In this document: positions 1 to 7,218 of the stretch, piece by piece
Layout: every line of letters starts with the position of its first letter
Numbering within the stretch: the stretch's first letter is position 1
Origin: Phenylobacterium sp.
Lineage (GTDB): Bacteria > Pseudomonadota > Alphaproteobacteria > Caulobacterales > Caulobacteraceae
Direction: 5' to 3'
Assembly: GCF_013911965.1 (NCBI RefSeq)
Contig: NZ_JACESE010000001.1
Span: forward strand, 289,382 to 353,381
Length of the DNA stretch: 64,000 nucleotides
The notes under the pieces: generated by a model
What the model saw: the letters and a program-made list of their open reading frames with translations, nothing else
Told to the model about the DNA's origin: nothing
The model's database searches: none
Program-made: the position numbers and the translations under genes

Positions 1-118
1 TTGTCCCCCTTGGCCTTAGCCATGGGCGACCTCCGTCCCGGTTGGCCGCCGCCGCAGGGGTGCAACCGCACCTCGCGCCGTTATCCTGCGACGGGCGAAT
101 CTCCGGGAGGGCGCGGCG

Positions 119-475
119 TTGGACGAAATCTTGGACCGCTTGGGCTCACTGGAAGCCCTCGTGGAGGCCATTTCCGGCGACGCCGTACCAGCGGCGACCG
201 CCAACACAGCGTTTCTCGCCGCAATCGTGGCGGCGCTCGTACGCCACAACGCGATTTCGGTGATCCATGTCGAGGACGCGCTCGCGGCGCAGCGGAAGCT
301 CATTGAGAGTCTCCGGGCGCAGAGCGTGAACATGAATCTTGAGGTCGCAGCTCACGACGACCTCGAACGGAAGCTAAGTACCGCTCTTTCCTGGCAAGAT
401 ATCGATCTCGCTCGTCCGCCCCCATGGGAAACTCATGCGGGACCGGGTCAACCTTGGGCGCCAGCCAACGATTGA
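119..475 (+). CDS. hypothetical protein, 118 aa
   Basis: I do not recognise this protein. It reads from a TTG start with a purine-rich stretch (GGGAGG, about 105-110) at a suitable distance. Residues 1-90 have a coding-like, helix-rich, Ala/Leu/Glu composition, and the tail (residues 95-118) is rich in Pro and Trp. No signal peptide or membrane segment is evident. It converges on the ParB-like operon in a stretch of phage or plasmid character, so it may be accessory. The start could also lie upstream of the window. Confidence 0.45.
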   Translation: MDEILDRLGSLEALVEAISGDAVPAATANTAFLAAIVAALVRHNAISVIHVEDALAAQRKLIESLRAQSVNMNLEVAAHDDLERKLSTALSWQDIDLARPPPWETHAGPGQPWAPAND

Positions 476-552
476 AGCGCCGCGGACCGACCCACTGGCG
501 CACCGGACCTAGAAGACCTGCTAAAGCGCGACGGATGGATGGCGAAAGGCGC

Positions 553-1524
553 TCACGCATCGTCGCCTCCCAGCAGGTCGGTCTCGACCTCTTCGACCGC
601 CTTGGGCGCCACGCGCGCCTGATAGGCGCCGTACTCCGGCGCATCCGTCGGGATCACCGCCCAGCCCTTGGGCAGGGAAAGCCCCGCTAGCCGGTCCAGG
701 ACCGCTCGGCGCTGACTGGGCGTGGCGACCTTCCAGAGCTTCTCGAACTCGCCGGGGATGTCGCGCGCCTTGGCCTTGGCGGCCGGCGGCGGCTTCCCAG
801 CCGCGATCGCCACCGCCGCCGAGACGTTCTTCGTCTGGCCGGCCAGCAGCGGCTCCAGCGCCGCGGCCTGTAGGGCCGGATCGCCGAGGCCGGCGAGGCC
901 CCAGAGAACCCCCTCAGCCTTCGCAATCCAGGTCCCGTGTATGCGGGCGCGAAGCTCGGGGGAGAGGCCATTAATGGTCGCCCAGGCGCGCTTCACCGTG
1001 GACTCTGACAGGCCGACCTCGCCCGCCGTATCGACGGCGAAGCCCATGGTCTGGGGCGCCCCGCCCGTAAATTGGGTAATGTTTACCTCTTTTTTCGGGC
1101 GGCCCCGTTTGCGCTGGAGGGTCCCTTCCTCAACGCTGATCCGGTCCGGAAACCGGCGGCTCCAAACGGCGAACCGCGCCTCGAGCATCTCCGCCCGCTC
1201 GAGCGGCGTGAGGCCGCGACGGACCAGGTTCTCGTCGATCTCGATCTGACGCGCTTCGTCGTCGCTCAGCGGCCGGATCGTCGCTGGGATGGTGGCCCGG
1301 CCCAGGCCGCGCATGGCGGCCAGGCGGTGGGCGCCGGCGACCAGCTCGTACCGCTGCTCGCCCTCCTCGCCTGCGATGGGGCGGACCAGAATGGATCCGA
1401 AGAACACCGTCTCCTGGATGGCGACCTGCAGGTTCTGGACGGCGGCGGGATCGACCGGGCGAAGCCGCGGGCCGACGCTGATCATCGAAATCGGCAGGTC
1501 AACAGGCGCTGCGGAGGCCATCAG
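553..1524 (-). CDS. ParB N-terminal-domain protein
   Basis: A 323-aa protein with a ParB/Spo0J-type N-terminal domain. The segments GAHRLAA (the GERRxxA-like box) and ENLVRRGLTPLERAE (the second ParB box) lie in the first 110 residues. A Lys/Arg patch RKRGRPKKE follows, then a possible helix-turn-helix around LSESTVKRAW. ParB-N proteins are CTPase or nuclease-like DNA-binding proteins of segregation systems, and many unlinked homologues occur on phages and plasmids. No ParA lies nearby. I chose the ATG at 1524 because it overlaps the TGA of the upstream gene (TGATG), giving tight coupling; a longer frame to 1569 is possible. It is the last gene of a three-gene leftward operon with a Rha-like gene and a small DNA-binding-like gene. 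A role in plasmid or phage regulation is inference. Confidence 0.8.
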   Translation of the reverse strand: MMASAAPVDLPISMISVGPRLRPVDPAAVQNLQVAIQETVFFGSILVRPIAGEEGEQRYELVAGAHRLAAMRGLGRATIPATIRPLSDDEARQIEIDENLVRRGLTPLERAEMLEARFAVWSRRFPDRISVEEGTLQRKRGRPKKEVNITQFTGGAPQTMGFAVDTAGEVGLSESTVKRAWATINGLSPELRARIHGTWIAKAEGVLWGLAGLGDPALQAAALEPLLAGQTKNVSAAVAIAAGKPPPAAKAKARDIPGEFEKLWKVATPSQRRAVLDRLAGLSLPKGWAVIPTDAPEYGAYQARVAPKAVEEVETDLLGGDDA

Positions 1525-2225
1525 AGACCGCCCCCCCGCGCGCGCTTCAACTCGTCCAGCCGAAGCCACCAGCGATGCAAGGTGCTGCGGCTTGGCGTCC
1601 TTGCGGGACCGAACCGCTCCCTCATCCCCGCCAGGACGTCATCGATCCGGCCTTGACGATGGGTCGCCAGAATGTGCTGCCGGACCTCCACATCCCCGAA
1701 GAGGGCTGGGCGTCGTCCGGGCCGAAGTTCCGCCCACACATCGGCGTGCGTCAGCGCCAGGGCGCGTGCGCCGTGATCGCCGTCGCGCAGCCGCTGCCCC
1801 AGCCCCTCCAGCGCATCGAGCCGTTCGGTGAGACGCGCGAGCTGGGCGGCGACGGGGTCGCCGGCCGCGATGGGCGTCACGTCGCCTCGGGGCGCCGCCT
1901 GAAGCTCCCCGCGACGCCAGGCCATGAAGACCTCGATCACCTGGCGGCGCACCTCGGCCGCCTCCGGCGTCCGGGCGAACATGCAGACCAGCAGGGCCTG
2001 CGCTTCGTTCAGGAGATATTCGGTAGTCGGGCGCCCGCCGGCCTTACCCGAGGTTTTCGCCACGGTGGCGAGAACCCCTAGGTCCGCGAGTTCGTCGGCG
2101 TTCCTGCGGATCAGGTTTCGAACATTGCTGACGCGCTCGAATCCGAGGCGCTCCCCCAATTCCAGGTCGCGCACCCGCGGCTCTGCGGCCATCACGTACA
2201 GGTCGGATATCGCCAGGGGGCGCAT
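1521..2225 (-). CDS. Rha/antirepressor-like phage regulatory protein with in-frame palindrome
   Basis: A 234-aa protein. Residues 1-105 resemble prophage Rha/antirepressor-type regulators: an N-terminal helical DNA-binding-like part (ELGERLGFERVSNVRNLIRR), a variable turn (residues 50-60, GVLATVAKTSG), the segment GGRPTTEYLLNEAQAL, and a helix ending near FMAWRRGEL. The C-terminal 100 residues contain a coiled-coil-like stretch (RLTERLDALEGLGQRL) and a possible second helix-turn-helix (SRSTLHRWWLRLDEL). Codons 51-58 are written by a near-perfect DNA palindrome at 2052-2076, of the same family as the intergenic palindromes at 3067-3425. The gene starts 2 nt after the stop of the upstream small gene and its TGA overlaps the ParB-like ATG. 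The function is inferred; the family resemblance is from memory. Confidence 0.7.
   Translation of the reverse strand: MRPLAISDLYVMAAEPRVRDLELGERLGFERVSNVRNLIRRNADELADLGVLATVAKTSGKAGGRPTTEYLLNEAQALLVCMFARTPEAAEVRRQVIEVFMAWRRGELQAAPRGDVTPIAAGDPVAAQLARLTERLDALEGLGQRLRDGDHGARALALTHADVWAELRPGRRPALFGDVEVRQHILATHRQGRIDDVLAGMRERFGPARTPSRSTLHRWWLRLDELKRARGGGL
2052..2076. repeat. in-gene copy of the CCAC-S-GTGG palindrome
   Basis: Arms GGTTTTCGCCAC and GTGGCGAGAACC flank a single central G, with one arm mismatch. On the coding (minus) strand the codons read V-L-A-T-V-A-K-T, with the T-V codons at the palindrome centre. The intergenic palindrome at 3322-3348 is nearly identical and on the plus strand would encode G-V-F-A-T-V-A-K-T. 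Confidence 0.85.
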
Positions 2226-2227
2226 GT

Positions 2228-2467
2228 CTAGCAGCCCCGCGCTTTTGGACGTTGGGTGGATGCGGTTTCCGCGCTAATTCCTGCATCGGAGATCAGCCGC
2301 TTACGCCACTCCTGGGCGCAGGGGCCATTTGTGCGGCCGCGAAGGACCTGGATCAGGTAGCTGGCGCTGACGCTGTTCTCCGCCGACCACGCCCTCAGAG
2401 AGGAACCTTGTCGAATGAAGCCGATGCGCACCTCGCGCAGCAGATCGGGGCCTGGGCTCGGGGTCAT
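2228..2467 (-). CDS. small DNA-binding-like protein, 79 aa
   Basis: First gene of the leftward operon, two bases ahead of the Rha-like start codon. Residues 10-55 (SLRAWSAENSVSASYLIQVL followed by RGRTNG) look like a small helix-turn-helix of phage Ner or Nlp type: a helix, a turn with S-A-S, and a recognition-like helix. The 20-residue tail is basic and unstructured. It diverges from the CI-like gene at 2547 across the operator region, as a Cro-like partner would. That role is inference from position; the family assignment is uncertain. Confidence 0.55.
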   Translation of the reverse strand: MTPSPGPDLLREVRIGFIRQGSSLRAWSAENSVSASYLIQVLRGRTNGPCAQEWRKRLISDAGISAETASTQRPKARGC

Positions 2468-2496
2468 GATTGTTAACGTCGCTCACGTGCAATGGA

Positions 2497-2540
2497 TGTT
2501 CACGCGTGAACACTCTAGCGACAAGCGTTCACGTGTAAAC
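2497..2540. promoter_or_regulatory. divergent operator region: perfect 16-bp palindrome plus degenerate copy
   Basis: TGTTCACGCGTGAACA at 2497-2512 is a perfect palindrome. A second copy, GTTCACGTGTAAAC at 2527-2540, differs from its core at two positions and ends 6 bp before the ATG of the CI-like gene. A weaker GCTCACGTGCAA lies at 2481-2492. All three sit in the 79-bp gap between the divergent genes. Spaced similar palindromes between divergent repressor-type genes are typical of a CI/Cro-like switch. Which protein binds is inference. Confidence 0.7.
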
Positions 2541-2546
2541 AATTAA

Positions 2547-3035
2547 ATGGCTGTGGCGGACGACATCGAGGCGTTGCGGGTCGCGCTGAACGCAAAGAAC
2601 GACTCCGAGCTAGCTCGTCAGTTGGGCGTAAATCGCTCCGCTATTTCGCAGTGGCGCGACCGCGGCGCAGTGCCGAATAAGTATTTGCAGCTATTGGTTA
2701 GCCCAGCAGCCGCCGATTACGGGCGCGCGCTCGACGCCGCCCTGCGACTGCACATATTCGGTCGCGTCGAGGCGGCATATTGGTTGCGCGCCGCCCTCGC
2801 AGTCTTTCCCTTCGATGAGATGAAAGAGGCGAACGTTGACGCCGTCTTCCTCGACAATGTTGAGCAGGCAATGATGCAGCTTATGGGGCTCGCAATCACG
2901 GCCACGAACGTCGGCCTTAAGCAGGAACTTTGCCGCGACGCGGCTGACTGCGATCGGGTGATCCAGATCCTCAAGACGGACTTCGCCGATGAGATCGAGC
3001 GGATCGCCAGCCTCTTGGTGAGCGGTGGCGGCTAG
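2547..3035 (+). CDS. phage CI-like repressor, N-terminal HTH
   Basis: A 162-aa protein. Residues 5-50 form a helix-turn-helix of the phage CI/Bacteriophage-CI-repressor type (NDSELARQLGVNRSAISQW then RDRGAVPNKYLQLL). The remainder is helical and lacks a recognisable LexA/CI peptidase part, so self-cleavage on DNA damage is not supported. There is no clear Shine-Dalgarno before the ATG; the operator copy at 2527-2540 occupies that position, so expression may be leaderless or from a very short leader and directly autoregulated. It diverges from the ParB/Rha operon and is the likely repressor of it (inference). Confidence 0.75.
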   Translation: MAVADDIEALRVALNAKNDSELARQLGVNRSAISQWRDRGAVPNKYLQLLVSPAAADYGRALDAALRLHIFGRVEAAYWLRAALAVFPFDEMKEANVDAVFLDNVEQAMMQLMGLAITATNVGLKQELCRDAADCDRVIQILKTDFADEIERIASLLVSGGG

Positions 3036-3066
3036 GTCGAGCGCCGGAATGCAGGCGTGCGCCATA

Positions 3067-3425
3067 GGGGGTTTGCCGCACGGTGCGGCAAACCCCCAGT
3101 CGACGTCTCCCCGATCGGCCGCATCCTGGGCTCCCTGACCCTCCGCCGCGCGTCATAGGTTTGCCCCACCGTGGGGCAAACCCCCAGCGGATCATCGCTT
3201 CAGATTGAAGCGATGATCGGATTGGCGCCGCAGATCGCGGGGCCGATGCAGACGTGCCCCACCATAGGGCGCGCCACGGTGGCGCACGTCGCCCTGGCGA
3301 CCCAGTACGGCCACGCTGAAGGGGTTTTCGCCACGGTGGCGAAAACCCAGCGGATCATCGCCCCACGGTGGGGCGATGATCGCCAGATCCAGGATCATCG
3401 TTCCACCGTGGAACGATGATCCTGG
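3067..3425. repeat. cluster of seven perfect palindromes, six with a CCAC-S-GTGG core
   Basis: The palindromes are: P1 3067-3097 (15-nt arms, GGGGGTTTGCCGCAC); P2 3158-3182 (12-nt arms, GGTTTGCCCCAC); P3 3190-3218 (13-nt arms, GATCATCGCTTCA); P4 3271-3285 (7-nt arms, GCGCCAC); P5 3322-3348 (13-nt arms, GGGTTTTCGCCAC); P6 3353-3381 (14-nt arms, GATCATCGCCCCAC); P7 3389-3425 (18-nt arms, ending CGTTCCAC). All arms are perfect. P1, P2 and P4-P7 have a single-base centre and P3 a 3-nt centre. P2-P3 and P5-P6 are joined by nearly the same CCCAGCG linker. Arms fall into GTTTGCC, GTTTTCGCC and GATCATCG classes. No coding region is apparent here. Confidence 0.9.
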
Positions 3426-3448
3426 CCAGACCGGCGGCCCAGACCGCC

Positions 3449-3583
3449 TTCCCAGTTCGAGTTCGACTTCGGCCCGGCCAGATCGGCCCGACCGATTCTT
3501 ATCCATTTGTCTTTCTTAGCGTTTTCGGAACTGGGAACGCCCGGCGAAACTGGGAAGGACATTTCCCAGTTCGTTTCCCAGAT
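3449..3583. repeat. TTCCCAGTT repeats, direct and inverted
   Basis: TTCCCAGTT occurs at 3449-3457 and 3563-3571 on the plus strand and as AACTGGGAA at 3529-3537 and 3548-3556. A degenerate TTCCCAGAT lies at 3575-3583. The 3548-3556 and 3563-3571 copies form an inverted repeat with a 6-nt spacer. Clustered 9-mers in a gene-free, phage/plasmid-like stretch could be protein-binding iterons. No initiator gene is adjacent. Confidence 0.7.
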
Positions 3584-3945
3584 CCGGCGAGGCCTGGCCC
3601 GCGCTGAGGCCTCTGTTCACCCACGCCTCGAACACCCTTCGAGCGACCTTCAAACCCGTTCCGACCTTGATTCATAAGGGCCGGCGGCCCAACGGCCGCG
3701 CCGCCCTCGAAGGCCCCTACGCGCCGCCTCGAATGTCTAACCGCCACTCCGGTTTTGACTGTCTAAATCGCGCCAGATCGCCCGATCCGCCCGATATCCC
3801 TGGACACAGCCCTGCCGGCCTCCAGCCCCGCCCGACGCGCCCCCGAGCCTTGATTCACAAGGCCCCGTCCCATGATGTTCAGGGTCATTCCAGGTCATCC
3901 CAGCCACTCCAGGACCATGTGTCTGCCTACAGGGTCTGCGGCCCC
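3584..3945. other. gene-free stretch with a 15-bp repeat pair
   Basis: I see no credible gene here; the open frames lack coding-like composition. CCTTGATTCATAAGG at 3665-3679 and CCTTGATTCACAAGG at 3848-3862 differ at one position, and the second is itself an imperfect inverted repeat (CCTTG...CAAGG). The second copy lies about 80 bp from the 3' end of the flavoprotein gene, a position where an element boundary could fall. No integrase is visible. Confidence 0.5.
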
Positions 3946-5067
3946 TCAGGCCTCCGCCAGACCCAACCGCCCCGCCACCTCCTCCCCGATCGCCAGGGAC
4001 GAGGTGAGGCCCGGGCTTTCGATGCCGAAGAGGGCGACGAGCCCCTGCAGGCCATGCGCCTCCGGGCCGTCGATGCGGAAGTCGGGATGCGGCTCGCCCG
4101 GGCCGTGCAGCTTGGGCCGGATGCCGGCATAGTCGGGGGAGAGGGAGTCGTCGGGCAGGGCCGGCCAGAACTTGCGCACATAGGCGTAGAAGCCCGCCGC
4201 CGCGTCGGGATCGACGCTGTAGTCCAGTTCGTCGACGAAGATCAGGTCGGGCCCGAACACGGCCTGGCCGCCCAGGTCGCGCCGATAGTGGGTGCCGAGC
4301 GCGCCGGGGATGGGCGGCGGATAGATCAGGCGGGCGAAGGGCGCCTTGCCCTGCAGGCGGAAATAGCGGCCCTTGCCGTAGTGGCCTTCGGGGATTTCCT
4401 CCCGCGGGAAGCCCTCGATCGCGCCGGCCACGGCCTGGGCCGAGAGGCCGGGCGCGGTGACCAGCAGGCGCGCGCTGAGGCTCGTCGGCTCCGCCCCGCC
4501 GGCCCGAATGCGCCAGCCGCCGCCCGGCAGCGGCTCGGCGCCTTCGAAAGGGGTGGAGAGCACGACGGCCCCGCCGCCGGCCTCGATCTCGCCCTGCAAG
4601 GCCAGCATGTAGCCGTGGCTGTCGAAGACCCCGCTCTGCGGCGAGATCAGGGCGGCGTCACAGGACAGCTCCGGCTCCAGGGCCAGCGCCTGGGCCTTGG
4701 AGAGCAGCTCCATGCCCTCCACGTCGTTGATGCGCGCCTGCTCCAGGATCGGCTCGAGCCGTGCGACCTCGTCGGCCCCGTTGGCCACCACCAGCTTGCC
4801 GCAGCGGTCGAAGGCGATGTTGCGGGCCTCCAGGAACGGATAGAGCATCCGCCGCCCCTGCACGCAGAGCCGCGCCTTCAGCGAGCCCGTCGGATAGTAG
4901 AGCCCGCCGTGGATCACCTCGGAATTGCGCGAGGAGACGCCCTGGCCGATGGCCACATCCTGCTCGAGCACCACGACGGTGAGGCCCCGCCGGGTCAGCG
5001 CATATCCGCAGGCGAGCCCCACGGCGCCCGCGCCCACCACCAGGGCGTCGAAATCGAAATCGGCCAT
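3946..5067 (-). CDS. FAD-dependent oxidoreductase, L-2-hydroxyglutarate oxidase-like
   Basis: A 373-aa protein of the DAO/L2HGDH flavoprotein family. The N-terminus carries a Rossmann FAD-binding motif (VVGAGAVGLACGYAL), followed by the family-typical SSRNSEVIHGGLYYP stretch that contacts flavin, and a C-terminal IESPGLTSSLAIGE segment that closes the FAD site. Family members oxidise L-2-hydroxyglutarate or related 2-hydroxy acids and pass electrons to the membrane quinone pool or to oxygen; the exact substrate cannot be read from sequence. ATG 5067 is preferred over an in-frame TTG six bases upstream. It stands alone, 38 bp from the next leftward gene, a TetR regulator, which may control it. 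Confidence 0.82.
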   Translation of the reverse strand: MADFDFDALVVGAGAVGLACGYALTRRGLTVVVLEQDVAIGQGVSSRNSEVIHGGLYYPTGSLKARLCVQGRRMLYPFLEARNIAFDRCGKLVVANGADEVARLEPILEQARINDVEGMELLSKAQALALEPELSCDAALISPQSGVFDSHGYMLALQGEIEAGGGAVVLSTPFEGAEPLPGGGWRIRAGGAEPTSLSARLLVTAPGLSAQAVAGAIEGFPREEIPEGHYGKGRYFRLQGKAPFARLIYPPPIPGALGTHYRRDLGGQAVFGPDLIFVDELDYSVDPDAAAGFYAYVRKFWPALPDDSLSPDYAGIRPKLHGPGEPHPDFRIDGPEAHGLQGLVALFGIESPGLTSSLAIGEEVAGRLGLAEA

Positions 5068-5105
5068 GGGCAAGCCCTAGCCCGGCTCGCGTGCCGGCGG
5101 AAGCC

Positions 5106-5774
5106 TCAGTCGGGCTGGAAGTAGAGGCGCACCGTCTCACGGAACATCATCGCCTGGCGGCTGATGGCGCTGTTGTCGTCCAGCGCCTTGGCCAGCGTCA
5201 TGCCGCCATAGGTGAAGGCGAGAATGGAGTCCGCCAGGTCCACCATGGCGAGCTTGCCCCGTGGCGGATAGACCGCGGCGATCTCCTCCAGCCAGCCGAC
5301 AAAGCGCTCGCGCCAGTCGATGACGCTGTCGACGGTGAGCCGCCGCATCTCGCGGTCGAAGGATTGGTCCTGGAAAGTGACGGTGGCGACGAAGCAGCCG
5401 GGATGAGAGTCGGGGATGTCCTCCATCGCTTCGGCATAGAGTTTTAGGAAGATGAGGAAGCTGTGTAGCGGATCGTCGGAGAGTTCCCGCGCCCGCTCGG
5501 CCATGTCGTCGAGAAAGCTGGCGTTCTCGCTGGTATAGCGGGCGATCAACTGCCGGGCGAGATCGGTCTTGTCCTTGAAATGGTAGAAGAAGCCGCTCTT
5601 GGTGATGCCGGCCGCCTCGACCAGCTCCTCGATCGAGGTGGCGGCGAATCCTTTGCGGATTACGCTGTCATAGGCGAAATCCAGAATCCGATCGCGCGTG
5701 CGCTCGCCCTTGGGCTTTTGAGCCGCAGGGGACCGTACCGCAGGTGCAGTTTTGGTGAGGCTCGGGCTGGCCAC
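5106..5774 (-). CDS. TetR/AcrR family regulator
   Basis: A 222-aa protein with a 28-residue basic Pro/Lys-rich N-terminal tail, then a canonical TetR helix-turn-helix (residues 24-75: RDRILDFAYDSVIRKGF, TSIEELVEAAGITKSGFFYH). The rest is an all-helical ligand-binding part. The start is GTG with an AAGGAG Shine-Dalgarno at about 5781-5786. It is co-directional with the flavoprotein gene downstream and divergent from the TPR gene. Two AATTCCA direct repeats (5814-5820, 5826-5832) lie in the divergent intergenic region and could be operator half-sites. Confidence 0.88.
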   Translation of the reverse strand: MASPSLTKTAPAVRSPAAQKPKGERTRDRILDFAYDSVIRKGFAATSIEELVEAAGITKSGFFYHFKDKTDLARQLIARYTSENASFLDDMAERARELSDDPLHSFLIFLKLYAEAMEDIPDSHPGCFVATVTFQDQSFDREMRRLTVDSVIDWRERFVGWLEEIAAVYPPRGKLAMVDLADSILAFTYGGMTLAKALDDNSAISRQAMMFRETVRLYFQPD

Positions 5775-5916
5775 GGCCAGGCTCCTTCTTCTCGCTGGCG
5801 CTGCAGATACTTGAATTCCAACTAAAATTCCAGCGTTCGCCGAACCGACCGCGCACCTGCTAGAGGTTGAACCGCCGGAGCTCTACTCCTCTCGGCCTGA
5901 ACGAGGAGACAGAAAC

Positions 5917-7218
5917 GTGCAGATTCGAGATCATCAGGGGCTGGAATTGTCTGGAGCGAGCCGGTTTTCGGCAGATGCGTACCGACAGGCCGTCCATGCC
6001 TACCATTGCTATGCCGGCGAGCCCTTCGCGCCGCTGGAGGCGGCCCTGGCCGACAGTCCGGACTTCGTCATGGCCCATGTGCTGAAGGCCTACATGACGC
6101 TTCTGGGCGGCAGCGCCGCGACCGCCGTCATTGGGTCCGAAGCCTTCGCCGCGGCCAAAGACTTGCCGGCCACGCGGCGCGAGCAGGGGCATCTGGCGGC
6201 GATCGGCAGCCTCCTGGCCGGCGAGATCCGGGCCGCCGGACGCATTCTGGAGGATGTGAGCCTGGAATTTCCCCGCGACGTGCTGGCCCTCCAGGCGGGC
6301 CAGCTCATGGACTTCCTGGTCGGAGACAGCCGCAATCTGCGCGACCGGATCGGCCGCGCCCTGCCCGCCTGGTCCGAAGGCATGCCCGACCACCACGCCG
6401 TCCTGGGCATGCACGCCTTCGGGCTGGAGGAGACCGCGCTCTATGACCGCGCCGAGGCGGCCGGCCGCCGGGCCGTCGAGCTGGAGCCCCGCAACAACTG
6501 GGCTCAGCACGCCGTGGCCCACGTGCTGGAGATGCAGGACCGCCGGGCCGACGGGATCGCCTGGATGCGGACGGAGAACGCCGCCTGGGCGCCGGAGAGC
6601 ATGCTGGCCGTCCACAACTGGTGGCACCTCGCCCTCTTCCACCTCGGCCTGGGGGACGTGGACTCCGTCCTCGCCCTCTATGACGGGCCCATCTACGGGA
6701 CCCCGTCGGACATGACCTTCGACATGGTGGACGCCGCCGCCCTGCTCTGGCGGCTGAAGCTGATGGGCGTCGAGGCGGGCGACCGCTGGGCGCGCCTGGC
6801 CGAGGTCTATGCCGGCACGTCGCGCGGCCAGTACGCCTTCGACGACGCCCACGCCATGATGGCCTTCGTGGGCGCCGGGCGGGCGGACGACGCCAAGGCC
6901 GTGCTGGAGGCGCAAGCCGCCGCGGCGGCCGGGCCGGGGGACAACGCCCTGTTCGCCGCCGAGGTGGGCCGGCCGGTCTGCGAGGCGCTCTTCGCCTTCG
7001 GTCAGGGCGACTACGCCAGGGCGAGCGACCTGCTGCGGGGCGTGCGCCACCGGCTGCAGCGGTTCGGCGGCAGCCACGCCCAGCGGGACGTCTTCGACCT
7101 GACGCTCATCGAAGCCGCCCGTCGCGGCGGCGATCAGAGCCTGGAGCGGGCGCTGCGGGCCGAGCGGGCGGCGGCCAATCCCCTGGCGCCGGGGCGGGGC
7201 GTCGTGCTGGCGGCGTGA
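5917..7218 (+). CDS. TTC38-like tetratricopeptide repeat protein
   Basis: A 433-aa all-helical protein resembling the tetratricopeptide repeat protein 38 (TTC38) family, best known from eukaryotes but common in proteobacteria. Diagnostic-looking segments are FVMAHVLKAYMTLLGG, PDHHAVLGMHAFGLEE, NNWAQHAVAHVLEMQ and LAVHNWWHLALFHLGLGD, with conserved His and Trp. There is no signal peptide, so it is probably cytosolic. The start is GTG with a GAGGAG Shine-Dalgarno at 5902-5907. The molecular function of the family is not established. It diverges from the TetR gene and converges on the indolepyruvate oxidoreductase gene. Confidence 0.8.
   Translation: MQIRDHQGLELSGASRFSADAYRQAVHAYHCYAGEPFAPLEAALADSPDFVMAHVLKAYMTLLGGSAATAVIGSEAFAAAKDLPATRREQGHLAAIGSLLAGEIRAAGRILEDVSLEFPRDVLALQAGQLMDFLVGDSRNLRDRIGRALPAWSEGMPDHHAVLGMHAFGLEETALYDRAEAAGRRAVELEPRNNWAQHAVAHVLEMQDRRADGIAWMRTENAAWAPESMLAVHNWWHLALFHLGLGDVDSVLALYDGPIYGTPSDMTFDMVDAAALLWRLKLMGVEAGDRWARLAEVYAGTSRGQYAFDDAHAMMAFVGAGRADDAKAVLEAQAAAAAGPGDNALFAAEVGRPVCEALFAFGQGDYARASDLLRGVRHRLQRFGGSHAQRDVFDLTLIEAARRGGDQSLERALRAERAAANPLAPGRGVVLAA

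Noticed and set aside
2497-2512. The 16-bp palindrome as a parS site, given the ParB-N gene nearby.
   Set aside because: It does not match the TGTTNCACGTGNAACA-type consensus in register, and its place between divergent repressor-type genes fits an operator better.
3067-3425. The palindrome cluster as a CRISPR array.
   Set aside because: Repeats are not of equal length, spacers are irregular, and no cas genes are present.
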